From Limnanthes douglasii subsp. nivea (lineage: Eukaryota > Streptophyta > Magnoliopsida > Brassicales > Limnanthaceae), in NCBI GenBank assembly GCA_036936605.1, contig JAUPFV010000005.1:53340742-53404741 (forward strand): a DNA stretch of 64,000 nucleotides, given 5' to 3'. The stretch's first letter is position 1; every line of letters starts with the position of its first letter. A model generated the notes under the pieces. The model did not search any database. It saw only the letters and a program-made list of their open reading frames with translations, and was not told the origin of the DNA. This document shows, in pieces, positions 10,450-24,159 of this stretch. Position numbers and translations under genes: made by a program.

Positions 10450-12607
10450 ATATCTTTTGTTTTCTCACAAATGATCGCTAGAATTTCTATTATATATTTA
10501 AATGGTCTTCTTGGATGGGTAGTTGGTATTCTATATATTATTGGTCTCGTACCCACTAATAGATTTCCCCTTCTAACCATGATTGTGACTGTTTTTTGGA
10601 CTTGCCAAAGTTGAAGCATTATTTTTCCTAGACGTATCGTACTTTATATTGATCTGAGCCACTGTATATGTTATGTTAGCCGAAGGGCATGTTACTAGAT
10701 TTTCCATATCCCCAGATTTCTTTGATTTAGACACTTCATATATTATAATATACCGCTACACATGAGCTAGTATATATCCTAAGTCTATATATTTTTACTT
10801 ATTATTACATTAGAGAAGGAACCTTCTCTAAATTATTATCGGATCACGGCTGCAACCATCAGGTTGTGGCAATTTGTTAGTTTGGATTTTGTTTCCATGA
10901 AAAACTTTATATACTATCGTAGACTTTTACTACATATTTTGTTGCAATGGTTTATGTAGTATTCATCCCCCTTAATTAGCTTGGAACGTACAAAATAGTT
11001 CTTGAATATATTATGAAGAATCTTATAGCTTTAGATGCACCGTTTTGGGAGACTACTAACCTCACACACCATATATGGAAAATGAACATAGTAATTAGGC
11101 CTCCACAACCAAGGACGCATGCATCATGAGGCCCCGTATGGAGAAAAATATCATCTTTTTATGATGCATATGAAGAATTTATGTCAGAGAATTCCTCATT
11201 TGCTCCCGAAATTGAATATATAAATGATAATCTAGTGCCTTATTACATTTCAAAGAATATATAAACGATAATCTAGATAACCCACTAGCGAAGTAATAAC
11301 AAATGTTATTAGTACTAGTATCTTCATCTACCTATTTCAATTTTGATATTAGGTATTAATATAAGATCATCAAGTAATTTGAATTCTTGTAAAACCAAAG
11401 GTCGACTGTAGCAATAATACATACAATTATTTGGTTGAATATCTGGTCTACTGCTACCTTTACATTAGTTTTGACAATAAATCCTATTATCTTATAAACC
11501 ATCCATAATGTCCCCACAGTCTCTCTAACTTTTTTATTTTTCACAAACAATATATCACAAGAATCGAAAAACTCATATGTGCATATATATCTGAAAAAAG
11601 ACCATTTCTCTTGCATAAACCAATACTTACGGATCAAACTCTTGTATTCATTAAGGGGCATAATACAAAGGACAATAGACAAGTAATTCCCAATTCACGA
11701 CAATCATTCACAAACTCTAGGAAAATGTTAGTGTCGTAGAACTACTAAGTAATTATCAGATCTTCTACTGTATCAATCTATAAAAAAGAAAATAAAAAAT
11801 TATTCACAAAGTGAAATATTTACTTACAATTCAAATGTGTAACACAATTCATGAGTCTAAAAAGTTAGCAAAACAAAAAATAACCAAATTATACAACAAA
11901 ACAATGAAGCAAATACAATATAAATAGGCTAATGAGCTACATCTTGTGGTTCGAATAAGATATATCACTACGGTAAGACTCTTTTGATACGAGACCATTA
12001 ACTTCAATGATATGTGAGTTAGCCTCTGTCAATGAAACAAATACAAAAAATCGATAAGCCAATCGATCATTATACAAACACAAAAATTAGTAACAATATA
12101 GACAACGAGAGAAAATAACAATAACGGAGAGCTTACCAGGATAACCAACAACGGTAATGCCAAAGTAATCACCATATTTGGATCTTATATGGTTACCAAA
12201 TCAAGAGTGTAATCGAATTTATCTAGTCCATTAGGAGGATGACCTCGAAGCGTTAGTACATTCTTGATCCATTCAAATCTCTAGTCTCGAGAGCGTGATC
12301 GATGTTATCGATCAACATGTTGGTGTAGGTGATATACATCATAGTCTCGATGCAGACGATGTTCTGCATCATGTTGGCGATGTTATGAGTTAGATCACTA
12401 GTGGGTCTAGCGGCGCATAAAATGAGAATTCACTAAAAACTTGGCCCTCATCTACTTCAAATCACGAGATACCTTCAACTACCAGGCCTCCAGGATAATT
12501 AAATCATGGGAGAATAAAGAAATCTTCAAGTATTGAAGGTTTCATGATGATGTAGGCCTCCCAGCAAAGATTTTTGTTCATTGCAACACCATATCGAGAA
12601 TTAGTAA
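10450..12607. other. No recognisable gene
   Basis: The stretch is AT-rich with many stops on both strands. Two short ORFs (10369-10614 on + and 11682-11356 on -) are hydrophobic or low-complexity and show no family signature. It is probably old transposon-derived DNA, but I cannot name it. Confidence 0.4.
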
Positions 12608-12615
12608 CAGGACAC

Positions 12616-13373
12616 TAGGGTTGTCAAAAAAATCCAAAAAATCTGATATCCGACCGAAATATTCGATGTCGAATCCGAGGAGAACAGATAATATCTATAT
12701 TCGAAAGAAAAAAAATAAAATCGTATATGAATTCGTATCCGAAAATAGCGGATATGAATATAGTCACATCCGTATTAGAAATATCTGATACCCAAAATTT
12801 TATAAAAAAATATATAATTTTTTTTATTTAAGCATGTTTTTTAGTTATCCCACATTGTAAAAAGCAAAACAAATTACTAACCAATTAGGTCATAAATATG
12901 GAGGGTTCCTTCTTTAAAATTTTTATCTTATTCCACATCTAAAATTGGAAAAAGACTTGCTACCAAGTTGTTTATAAAACACATGGTGGCTTTTATTAAC
13001 AAATATATCTTTTTTAGTCTTATGACTCTTATCCCACATCTAAAATGTGGAAAAGAATTGCTACCAAATTTTCTATAAAATACATTGTGGCTTTTCAAAA
13101 TAAGTATATTTTGTTAGTCTACTCCCATATCTAAAATCAGAATATTAATTTTTACTAAGGTGTCTATAAAAGTAGCCCAACCAGTAGTGCAATTAGTTAA
13201 AAAATTTAGTGGAAATTCAAATATTCGGATTCAGATATTATCAGCCGGATACAGATTCAGATATTATATATATTTTTAAAAATCGGATTCAAATTTGGAT
13301 TTGGATAGTGATTTCGGAATTCGGATTCGGATATAGGCAGATTCATATCCGAAATATCTGTTTGACAGCCCTA
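12616..13373. mobile_element. hAT-type MITE (758 bp)
   Basis: The left end starts TAGGGTTGTCAAA and the right end finishes TTTGACAGCCCTA, giving a 13-bp terminal inverted repeat with one mismatch. The flanks are CAGGACAC (12608-12615) and CATGACAC (13374-13381), an 8-bp target duplication with one change, as expected for hAT. Subterminal regions on both sides are dense in GATTCGGAT / ATCCGAAT motifs in opposing orientation. No ORF of note is present, so it is non-autonomous. Confidence 0.87.
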
Positions 13374-13476
13374 CATGACACGTAAAATACACATTGATAA
13401 CCTATAGATTTGGACCTATGACCAAACTTTTCCATACTTTTATCGCTCATCGTACCCCGTTATTTATTTTTAAGAT

Positions 13477-13871
13477 TGTTATAAATCACTATGCAATTTA
13501 TCATAAATTGCTAAAGCACATAACACAAATAAAGGATAGACTGAAAAGAACACAAGGTTTAACGTGGTTCGACAATTGTCTACGTTCACGGGGCCACTAG
13601 AGAAAAGTGTTTCACTATGATAGGAAAGGATTACAGATTTTAGATTTTGTTTTATTAGTCCTATTAGTCTATTTATAGTGAATAAATAGAACTTACTAGA
13701 TAATGGGCGTAATGGGCTCATACCACAAGGGTAACCATGATACTGTCACAACATTTAATTGTACTAGCCGAACACATTACACTGTCAAAGCACAATGACG
13801 CTATCAGAGATACAAAACTATACTGCTGGACACAGTACATTGTCAAGACATTATTCGACTCATTCACAACA
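13477..13871 (-). repeat. Solo LTR of the copia family found at 61.1 kb
   Basis: The reverse complement runs from TGTTGTGAATGAGTCG to ATTTATAACA. It aligns along nearly its whole length with 61126-61482, including a shared TATA box (13670-13677) and the blocks GTGGTATGAGCCCATTA and GTGAAACACTTTT. It carries an extra ~58-bp piece near 13755-13815 that looks like an internal duplication of the LTR start. Flanks AAGAT (13472-13476) and ATGAT (13872-13876) may be a 5-bp target duplication with one mutation. No copia coding sequence adjoins it. Confidence 0.88.
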
Positions 13872-13899
13872 ATGATGATGACCTATTATACATAGCAGG

Positions 13900-15930
13900 A
13901 CCTCACAAGGATGCGCTACTAATAAATTTAAAGATATAACGAGTTAAAGTCGCTCGTGTCATGATCGACATTGGAATCTCGACAAATGTTTTTTACAAAA
14001 GCACCTAAGATCAGAAGAGAGGCATGTCGCGGCTCACACAATCCCAAAAACAATATGCATGATTTACAAGAGAAGACACCGATCTTGTCGGCGAGTTGAC
14101 AATGGACGTGATTTTAGGAAGACATGACTTCAAAAAGAAAATATATTTTCTCTTTATGATTGTCGAAGTCATTTTCATTTATTATGTCATTGTATGACGT
14201 TCACGAGAGAGATCCCCCCTGCATTTGGGGTCCTTATTATGTATATATATCATATATAAAGTATACAAGTGTAAAAGACCAATCTAACCTTATTTTTAAG
14301 TATATTGATAAAAATGATCACTACCCAAGTATTCTATACAAGATATAGCCATGTCATGTGCCGATTTCACTACTCTCAACAAAGCTTTTCCTACAGATTC
14401 TTTTTTCTGTTACCACTCATTAAACAACTAGTGGACGCAATATCTGGTAATCACATGTTATCCTTCACGAACTCTTACTTTAAGTACAACCATATCCAAT
14501 CCACGCGGACGATGAATACCATATCATATTCATCGTCAAAATGAAGATGTCTTTAAAACTGATGTCTTTCAATTTTAAAGAACGATGTATACAGATACCA
14601 ACACTTGGTCAACAAGATCTACGCGATTCAACTTGGCAGGAACTTATAAGCTTATATTGAATATACGTTGGTTACACTAAAAAAATATGATGTCCATATC
14701 AGTGACCTGGCTAAGACGGTCGAACACCTACAGAAGGTAAACATGAAGCTCAAACCAGATAAGTGTACCTTAAGTGTGCTATCATAAAACATTTATGGCT
14801 ACATAGATGGTGAGAAAGAAATTGAAGCAGATCAATGACAATTAAAAAAATTAGAAACCATGGTTGTTACGTGAACAACAAAGAAAGTTCCAATCTTAAT
14901 CGGATGACTTGCAACTGCCAATCGTTTCATCTCACGATCTTAAGATATATCTCAAACTTTCTTGCAGGTACTTCGAGAAGCAAGAAAATTCCAATATACA
15001 CCTACTTGTGAGGATAATTTCTCACACATCAAGAAATTCATAGCATCACCAAACTTCTGACAAAACCCAAACCATGAGAAACACATATACCTCAACCTAT
15101 TTGTATCCGACTATGTCGTAAGGGTTGTACTCATACAGAAAGACGGGGATGAGTACAAACCCGTTTATTACATCAACAAATCTATGATCATCACAGAAAT
15201 ATGTTACTACAACTAGAAAACCTAGCCATCGGAACTATATATAAATACTGCCTTATTTCCCGCGTACATTATCATTGTCCGAATATCATTTCTTCTGAGG
15301 AGCGTAATACAAAAGTCGAACTTGTTAAGAAGATTAAAAAAATGGTATATGGAGCTTGGGGACTATAACAACGAGGCTAGAATAACAACAAAAAACAAGC
15401 CTTTAGCAAATTTCATTATTGAATTTCAGTCAGATTGACTAATACCATTACATGTACAAAAAAAACCAACTTGACAAGTTTAAAATTATACGAGTAACAT
15501 CAAACAAGGATCGAATACAGGAGTACAAACCACCTCACTTACATGACAAATCCTAACTCAAATCATTAAGTTTGGTTTTCCGTTGGTAAAAATGAATCCG
15601 ACTATGAAGCCGTTATTACAAGGCCATGGTCGGTGTAGATATGTGATGTTATGTGCTTCTAACTATTCACCAAATATTAGATGGTTTTCAACCAGGTGTT
15701 GGGACAAACTAATGCGAAAAATAACAAAATTTTCCAATACACCAAAAAACTTTGATGATAATATAGATTTTGAACAAGTACCTTGGACGAAAAATATTGT
15801 GCTCGACACTCTGGCATCCTCATCCTGGACTAACACATACGACGATGTCATCTTCCGAGATAAACAATCACACGATAATTTATTATTGCAATGTCCGAAT
15901 GTAGAGTTGTTATGAACCAAGGGGCGAAGG
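13900..15930 (+). pseudogene. Decayed Tat-lineage Ty3/gypsy pol
   Basis: In broken frames I can read a protease trace (ARVMIDIGISTNVFY, where DTGS is lost, then ILGRHDF) near 13950-14130. Reverse transcriptase follows at 14400-15060 (LVDAISGNHMLSF, TYQHLVNKIYAIQLGRNL, MKLKPDKCTL). An RNase H trace lies at about 15100-15430 (KDGDEYKPVYYINKS, GDYNNEARITTKNKPLANFI), and the tail of the second RNase H near 15760-15830 (DFEQVPWTKNIVLDTLASS). Order and content match the element at the left edge, but the many stops show this copy is much older. Confidence 0.8.
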
Positions 15931-17790
15931 AAACAAACGAATAACGAAATCTTATCATAAAATACCTTTAAGATTGTACATTTTTATAAAACAAGTTCGC
16001 AACATGAAAGCTACAATGAAATACGCCTAATCCGTCCTACTTTTAGCACAATATAAAAATATAAATTGATAAAACAACTAATATGATGTCTCAACCCGAG
16101 GGAGGCCAAGTTTATTGTACAAGAACTTCACGTTAAAAAAATAAGCGCACATAACGGTTACAAAGTTTTGCACAATAGCATATTACTTGACGCTACTATT
16201 CGTCGACCTTTCTCGTTGACGTCAATAATTAAAATATTGTGATGCTTGATAATGCTACTCAAAATCAATTCGGATCATAAAAAATCTTCTCGGAACAATA
16301 TATGAAGCCATACCATTCGATGGATGACGAATTAATATTGTTGGCTCATTCCCCTCCAACATGTAGAGGGCCGAATTTATTTAATCGATTATTTTTCCGT
16401 TTACAAGATCCTAAAAAAAATTGATAACCGCATCAGCAATTACAGGCGGTGGTAGCCCAACTGCCAATAAAAAATGTAGTGTAGCCTATTCCCTTGACAA
16501 TTTCAAATTAGGTTATCTTTACTGCGGATCATAAGCAACACACTTTTTGCCCTATGCATAATATTATCAACATAATCACGTAGTGTAATCTAAAAATTAA
16601 TAGCGGTCGCTCTCCAAATAAGCCTCAACAACAAAGGTGGCCCAATCAATATCAAGCTCATCCTTCAATGATTGGATTATATCAATGGTCTTCTTCTTTA
16701 TTAAGATTTAATCAGTATCATGACCATTCAGCTTGCTTTCCAGCTCCATCATATCGGTCGTCCGAGTTACCTCTTCTGAACTTTGCAATGTTTGACTAAT
16801 CTTTAACTTAGCCTCACACTTGCTCAACTAGACTCGAATATTTTTGCCAGACCCAAACACTTATTTTTTCGGTAATCGGTGCGATTTTTGCTCCTCTTTA
16901 AGTATTTATTCTACATGCTTCCTCGTTGGCTCATTGACCGTACGAAATGTTTAGGCCCACTACAAGAATTTTCTTCATATGCAATGATGTTATTAGCAAC
17001 AATATAAAATTCATTGCCAAATATAACCATTTACAATAATAATAAATAATCGTTGCGAAAATATATAAAAATTATTTATAATAAAAAATTTGCTGCTAAA
17101 ACACTTACTTATTTATATATATTAATTATAAAATATATTTATAATATAAATAATTATTTTACAACAAAAATGTTATTGCCTAAACCCCTAAAAAATAACA
17201 ATAACATATATTTGCTGCAGATAATAAACAATAATAAAAGCATCATTAACAACCAAACATCGTATTAACCCATTCACCACTACACTGTTACTCTCTGCCC
17301 CACTTACTTCATTAAACCATATACTTTTGGAGTTCTGCACTTGCGTGATGTCAATTAAACAATATTTCTCTCAAACATTTTAAAAAACACCTTCTGTTCA
17401 TAATAATTTCAAAAGTATCTTCACAGAAATTGAATCCAACAATTATATAAGAAAATGTCTTCAAAACTCATAAACCTGACTCCCATCCTGAATGCAAAAC
17501 TACTCAACACAACACAAAGGTACTCTCTTTCTCTTTAGCAATCGTTGTATCTCTCTTTTTAATTCTCCCAAAGCCTCGTTCTCTCTCTAAACAACTATCT
17601 TCGGTTTTGAATTATTCTTTCCTTCTTCCACTTTCTACATTGTAAACTGAACTGAGACATTCAATTTTCTTCGCTGTCTTTTTACATACACACTATGTGT
17701 ATCGTTTCTACGAATTTCTTCTGTATGTGTTGATTCGAATGGATTCAGATATATGATTCTGTACTTTTTTTTTTTTTTCGATTTAATGGT
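15931..17790. other. Intergenic DNA with a candidate CACTA transposon end
   Basis: No gene is recognised. At 16958 the sequence CACTACAAGAATTTTC resembles the CACTACAAGAA ends of plant CACTA transposons, and AT-rich GCAACAATA-type motifs follow to the right. No opposite end was found, so the call is weak. The last 300 bases (17490-17790) are CT-rich, like a plant 5' leader, and precede the LRR pseudogene. Confidence 0.35.
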
Positions 17791-20640
17791 ATCGTTACCC
17801 GGAGAAGCTCGAACGGTTTGTGGAGGTCAAAGTCGGGCCGTTGATTGATGGAACAGGGTTGTTGAAGTTGAATCCGGTTGGTCTTCACTACGTTCAGTTA
17901 CAGCTCGAAGCGTTGCATAAGCTCGAACCATTACTCTCTGGTGCTCCGGTTTATTATCGCTGCGCATATGTCTCCGACCTTGTGCCACTGCGCTCTCGAA
18001 CAGCTCTGACGGATCCTTCGTCCTCTCAGGTCTACTCTACCAGAAGCGGCAAGGGATCCCACGCCACCTAGGCTCTTGCGGTTCAGTCGGCTTAAGGTTT
18101 TGGAGCTCATGGGGTGTGATTTGTCTTTCTCGGCTGCAAAAGGTTTGCTTGAGTTGAGGCATAGGGAGAAGATTATCTGTCATAATTCTACTGTAAGTGT
18201 TTTTGTTTGCTCACTACTAAAGATATTTTTCTTTCTCTATTGAATTGAAAGTGGAGAGTGATATTATTTCTTTGGATTCTTTCCTAATTTTTGAATTTAG
18301 TGTGTTCTAGAGTTACTTCATCTTTACCTGCATTTAAGTAAGATAATGTTCTTTTTTCTCTACAGTTTGGTACTTAATTCTTTTCTTGAATAGATACTGA
18401 TAAAAATCAACTTTGTGGGGATAAGTTGCTTATATTAATATATGAATTATCCCTCTGTAATTTTGGATGCTTTGTGCCATGTGTTTGCAAGTAGAATTGC
18501 TGAGATAATGGATCTCCACAATGGAACAAATTGTCTTTTGTTTCGTGTGCATGTAATCGCCTGTGCATGTAATCGCCTGGTGCTGATGGATGAGTCCTTG
18601 CAACTTCTTCCCGCTGTTGAAACACTAGACCTCAGTCGAAACAAGTTTGCAAAAGTTGATTATCTTAGGAGATGTACCAATTGAAGCACTCGGATATTGC
18701 GTTCAATCACCTTCGAACAATTTCTCACTTCAGTGAGGTATTTAGTAAATGAGATTGTTTTGTGGCTGCTAAATTTGAAGGTTTATAATTACCTAATTTT
18801 GCTTTCTTCTCACTATTCAGTATAGTCGGTTAACAATGACATGAGGAAGTTTATTATCTGTTTCTATCTTTGTTTATAGATGGCTTTATACTCAAATATT
18901 TATTGACTTTTAATTTTGGTTAAACTATTAACATATGACATTATTATACCTTCTTCTTCTATTCTAAATGATGCAACATATATCATCTAATAGGGGTCTT
19001 CGTCCATTTTAAGGTTGACTATGTTTAGTGTCAAGATACAATATATTTTTCTAGGCGTATAATGTTCTTATTCATTAGACAAATTAAGATTGAAGCTTGG
19101 TTATGCATGTAGTCGAAAATCACAAAAATTAGTAGCAGATAACAGTCCCTACTTTAGTATCATAAACTGAGTAACTCTCCTCATTGATTATGTTAGTGCT
19201 AAACTCGGAGCAACTAAGAGTCCCTACTCTTATATTACAGATAAGAGTCCCTGTGGTTGGAAGGGATCCCATTATCCTGCGACAGATGGTATCGACCACA
19301 AGTGTTTAGCTACTTTACTTACCCAGATGAAGTAAGTTAGCAATTTTTTATATGATTCGTCAAACTGTTTAACATGTGGTAGCATATGGAGTACCAGGAT
19401 ATATAAAATTACACAAATCCTTATTAATTTCCCATTATTGTTGTATGACTTGTTAGCTAAAACTAGATGACTAGGAGATTGGCAAGAGAGATATCTAGAA
19501 GAGGCAAATAATTATTTCCCACAGACACAAGCGACCTGCCAGCTACGGGTTTCTATTCTCCCGCAAAAGAATATGCTGAAAGAGAAAGCATTGATAATCG
19601 AAAAAGGGTAGGTTGCCTTTATAGGAAATTAGCTTTAGGTTGCAATAGACGGCGTAAACTTCCCTTATTTTCTTTGTTGATTAGTCTGTAATCCTGATTT
19701 TAAGTGCGATGTTGTAGCCTTCCTAACTGATTTGCAGCCTTTGTTGGGATTGCAATGGGTTAGATTTTATACCTAATCTAGTAGTATTTGATAAGATTTT
19801 GGGGGTTGGACTTCCAAGTTTATGTTTATTGTAGATCTTTTTCAACATATATTTGTTTTGTACTTTTGAAGTTTAGGTGTGAGGATATGCTTTTGACACT
19901 AATTGATTTTGATAGTCTTACTGTGCACGTCCCTTAACAAATCAGCTCTTTATGGTTTATTGAATTTCAGAGTTCAACTATTTTGCAGAAAAAGGTGTCT
20001 CTAAAGAGGAGTCGTTCGTGTTTGTTCCGACCAAGATTCAGCATCATGGGATAATGGCATTCAGAGAAAAGAGGAGAAGGGTAAAGCTTATGATGAATAG
20101 GAAGCATTGGACCTAATAAAGAAGGCGGAACTTCTGAAGAGATAGTGTTATGTTCACTGGTTGCGCGAGTTTAAGGATTGGCTGGATCATTCATCTGAAA
20201 ATCAGTTGATGCGAGTAGGTATAATTGGGATTCTTAACATGAGAAAAAGAATAATATCAAAAGCAAGTTAAGTCAGATGCGTCATGGAGAAAGCTCAGGA
20301 TATGCTTCTGACTAATGATGACATAACAGAGACCAGGTCACCTCAGCTCGTCTTGGGTCACTACCTCATTACCAAGAAGGAATTTTGCATCAACGCCACG
20401 ATTTAGTTGAAGAATTTTTGCAGCTGTCAGCAGATTCATATTCAATCGCATTATCTGATAGTACTAGCTGCAGTGAAGATGAATTCTATGATTCTGGATA
20501 ATCAATATCCAGTGATGATCAGCCAGTGAACCAACAATATCTTAACACGCGCCAGGAACAATATTTCTCATCAAGTGATTCTATAGACGACACTTCTGAT
20601 CAAGTTGGAGTTAATTGTGAATTGAGAAATCTGAATAAAA
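17790..20640 (+). pseudogene. Unprocessed pseudogene of a conserved plant LRR protein
   Basis: Exon remnants appear in order with non-coding gaps like the introns of a parent gene. They include RYPEKLERFV and GPLIDGTGLLKLNPVGLHYV at 17795-17900, LKVLELMGCDLSFSAAKGLL near 18085-18160, and ASRIAEI...LVLMDESLQLLPAVETLDLS near 18490-18640 (the leucine-rich repeat core). Then come SLWLEGIPLSCDRWYRPQVF near 19250-19310, HWLREFKDWLDHSSEN near 20155-20200, and HQRHDLVEEFLQLSADSYSI near 20390-20450. The pattern matches plant LRR proteins of the kind annotated as STK11-interacting-like or outer-arm-dynein-light-chain-like. Frameshifts (one right after the start codon), stops and an internal duplication (VIACACN) show it is dead. 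Retained introns mean it did not arise by retroposition. Confidence 0.8.
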
Positions 20641-22260
20641 AATCAAGAGTTGTATATTAATTGAGAATTATGTATGAATAATGAATCGTTTATGAAATTA
20701 AAAATGACATCATGAGTTAACCTTGAATTGAGAATCAAGGTTCAAATGCGAGCTGAGAATCATGTGTTAAATACGAACTAAGAATCATTTGTTAGACCAT
20801 AGTCGAGAATTATTTGTTAAATACGAATTGCAAATCATTTATTAAATTTAAATTGAGAATCAAGGGTTAAATATGAATTACGAATCACAGGTTAAACACG
20901 AAAGACAGATCATTTATTATATCTAAACTACGAATCGTATGTTAAATATAAATCATAAATCAAGGGTTAAACGCGAATGGCAGACCATTTGTTATAATAA
21001 ATTAAGAATCATAGGTCAGATGTGAATCATGATTCATGTGTTAAATATGAATAGAGAATCAAGGGTTATATACAAATTGAGAATCGTGCCTGAAATTCAA
21101 ACTTAGGTGTTAAATCTGAACAAAGAATCATTTATTAAATCCGAACTGAGAATTATTCGTCAAACACATATCACACGAATCATTTATTATATCTAAACTG
21201 AGAATCATAAGTTAAATATGAGACACAGTTCATGGGTTAAACATAAATGACATATAATTTGTTATATTAATTTTAGAATCATATGTTAAATGTGAATCAT
21301 AAGTCATATGTTAAATCCGAATAGAGAATCAATTGTTAAATCCGATCTGAGTATCATTTATTAAATGCTAATCGTGAATGAAGTGTTAAATCCAAACTGA
21401 GAATCAAGGGTTATATACGAACTAAGAACCGTGTATGAAGAGTGAGCCGTGTATGAAATTCAAACAGAGAATCAAACGTTAAATCTGATTAGAGTATCAT
21501 TTTTATGTACGAACTAAAAATCATACATGTATGACTTGAGAATAGTGTATGACATTGAAATTAAGAATCATGTGAAAATGCAAACTGAGAATCATGAGTC
21601 AAATGCAAATTGAAAATCATGTTTTAAATTTGAATTGAGAATCATTTGTTAAATCCGAATCGAGAATTATTTATTGAACACAAATTGTAAATTATTTATT
21701 AAATCTAAGATGAGAATCAATGGTTAAATATGAATCACAAATCTCGGGATAAACATGAATGACATATCATTTGTTATATCTAAACGGAGAATAGTATGTT
21801 AAATATAAATCACAAATCACGGGTTAAACGCGAATGATAGATCATTTGTTAAACGCGAATGATAGATCATTTGTTATATTAAATTGAGAATCATAAGTTA
21901 AATGTGAATCATAAATTATATGTTAATTTCTTAATAGAGAATCAACAGTTAAATTGATTTAAGTATCATTTGTTAAATCAAGTGTTAAATCCAAAATGAG
22001 AATTTACAAACTAAAAATCGTGTATGAACAATGAATCGTGTATGAAATTCAAACTGAGAATCATAAGTTAAATGCGAAATGAGAATCAGGGGTTGAAATC
22101 ATATATTAAATTTGAACCGAGAATCGTATGTTAAATATGAACTGAGAATTATTTGTTAAACACGAATTGCGAATCACATATTAAATCTGAATTGAGAATC
22201 AATGGTTAAATATGAATCATAAATTACGGGTTAAATGTGAATAACGACTCATTTATTATA
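20641..22260. repeat. 25-bp minisatellite, left arm
   Basis: The sequence resolves into consecutive 25-base units of the form 'TTAAATACGAATTGNGAATCATNTG', for example eight successive units at about 20817-21010 that each start with TTAAA or TTATA. Individual units differ by several substitutions, and longer blocks of units recur as a higher-order pattern, marked by GTATGAA...AATCGTGTATGAAATTCAAA near 20661, 21432 and 22021. The array stops at the MULE inserted at 22261. Confidence 0.88.
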
Positions 22261-24159
22261 GGGTCAAGTTATATATACCCAAATCTGGTTTAAGTTTACC
22301 CAATTTTGAGTTTACCCATTTTTGGTATAAGTTTACCCAATTTTAGACGAAAATACCCCTTTGGAGGTATATAAGCTTTTTTCCATTTACTAAATCTCTC
22401 CTTCATTTTCTCAATAAGATTCCATATTCACTCTTCCTTCTCTCTAACATATCTCTCTCTAAATTTTCCTCTCTAAATTTTCCGACAAATTTTCGGGCGA
22501 ACTAATTATTTTTTAAATTTAATTTCTTGTTTAATTATGGATTTATTTTATTGTTTAGACTTTAATTTCTTTGATTTTGTTAGGATTTTTAGTCAAAAAT
22601 ATAGATTAGAATTAGATTTAATTTCAAAATTAGATTTAATTTTAAATAAGGTAAAAAAGGCAATTTTTTTTGCCATTTTCCAACCCGGAAAATGGCCGGC
22701 ACCGGTGGGGTGAGCTAGGCACCCATCGGAGCGTAAGCCCAGTACCGACCGTACTGGGCTTACGCACCGATGGGGCGATGGTGCAGGCCCAATGCACCAT
22801 CGGTACTACAAGATCTGCACCGATGGTGCAAGCCTTTTTTTTTTAAAAAAAAACTTAATATTTTTTTAAAATCAAGTCCTTAAATTTTAATTGTTTAAAT
22901 AATTTTTTATGGCAAACTATAATTTTTTTTGTTTATTTAAGGTATTTGATCAAGTAGTCTCTTCCGCGTTGGAAAACCGATTTTGAGTTTTGACTTAATT
23001 ATTTATTTATCCTCGTACAAATATACTAAATAATAATAATAAATACACTCAATAAATAATGAGATAAGTTTAAAAATAAATAAAACACTAATTAATAAAA
23101 TTTTATTAAAACTTTTATAAATATATACAGTAACGTAACAAGATTTTTGGAAAATATATATATCAATATATATATCAAGATTTTATTAATTAAAGTTTAA
23201 ATATAATTAAATTTTAGATATTATATATACTAAATTGATAAGTTCATATATATATATTAAATTTATATAAAAGTTTAAATATAATTATATTTTAAATTTT
23301 ATATATATACAAAATTCGTACGTTACTATACTTTCTTATGAGTATAAATAAGTAATTAAGTTAAAATTTAATTTAAAAAAATCACATTTATTAATTTAAA
23401 TTTGTACGTTATAGGAGGATAAATAAATAATTAAGTTAGAATTCAATTTTAATAAATCACATGTATTAATTTTTAAATACATAAACTACTAATCAGTAAT
23501 TAAATTAATTTTCAAATAATTAAAGTTATTATAACCATTAAATACATAAACACTAAAATAACAATTTTTTTGAATTTTTTTTGTTATTTTAGGAAGTTAG
23601 TTTAAAAAAAATTAAGGATTTGATTAAAAAAATAGGCCTGCACCGATGGTGCAGACTCAATGCACGGTGCCGCCATTTTCCGGACTGGAAAATAGAAAAA
23701 AAAAATTGATTTTGTTTTTACCTTATTTAAACTTAAATCTAATTTTGATTCATGAGTTTCGAAAAAAAAAACAAAAAAAAATCATTTTTTACCTTAATTC
23801 GGGTTGATTCATGTTTGATTTTGTGTTTTTATTAAAAAAAGTTTAAATTTTTTGAAGAGAGTTTGAATGTTCTTGAGGAAACTTTGAATGTTTAAGAACA
23901 CTTTGAAAGGCTTCACAAAATTGTAGTAATACGGGGTTTGATCTACTAAATCAAAGTGCTTTTTGGGTAAAGATAGTAAAATATGTAATTTTCTGATTTG
24001 GGTATATTTAGGATATACTTAGTGTTTTCTTTTACTTAATGTCAGTTCCGTAATTAAATGGATATTTGAAGGTATTTTCGTCCTAAAAAAGTCAAAAAAA
24101 AGTCAACTGCGTTTTTTTGGGTAAACTTAAACCACATTTGGGTATATATAGCCATACCC
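22261..24159. mobile_element. Non-autonomous long-TIR MULE (1899 bp)
   Basis: The first 42 bases (22261-22302) and the inverted last 42 bases (24118-24159) agree at about 37 positions, with the block ATATATACCCAAAT almost unchanged. The flanks 22252-22260 and 24160-24168 are both TTTATTATA, a perfect 9-bp duplication as made by Mutator-type elements. Inverted similarity also appears deeper inside: the ATTTTCC...GGAAAATGG and GCACCGATGGTGCA segments at 22670-22840 recur inverted at 23635-23700. This suggests TIRs of up to ~600 bp with an internal deletion on one side. No transposase ORF is present. Confidence 0.9.
22731..22765. other. Perfect 15-bp inverted repeat, 5-base loop
   Basis: GCGTAAGCCCAGTAC and GTACTGGGCTTACGC are exact inverted copies around CGACC, inside the left arm of the MULE. 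Several shorter GCACCGATGGTGCA-type palindromes lie nearby. A transcript through this region would fold into a stable hairpin. Confidence 0.75.
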
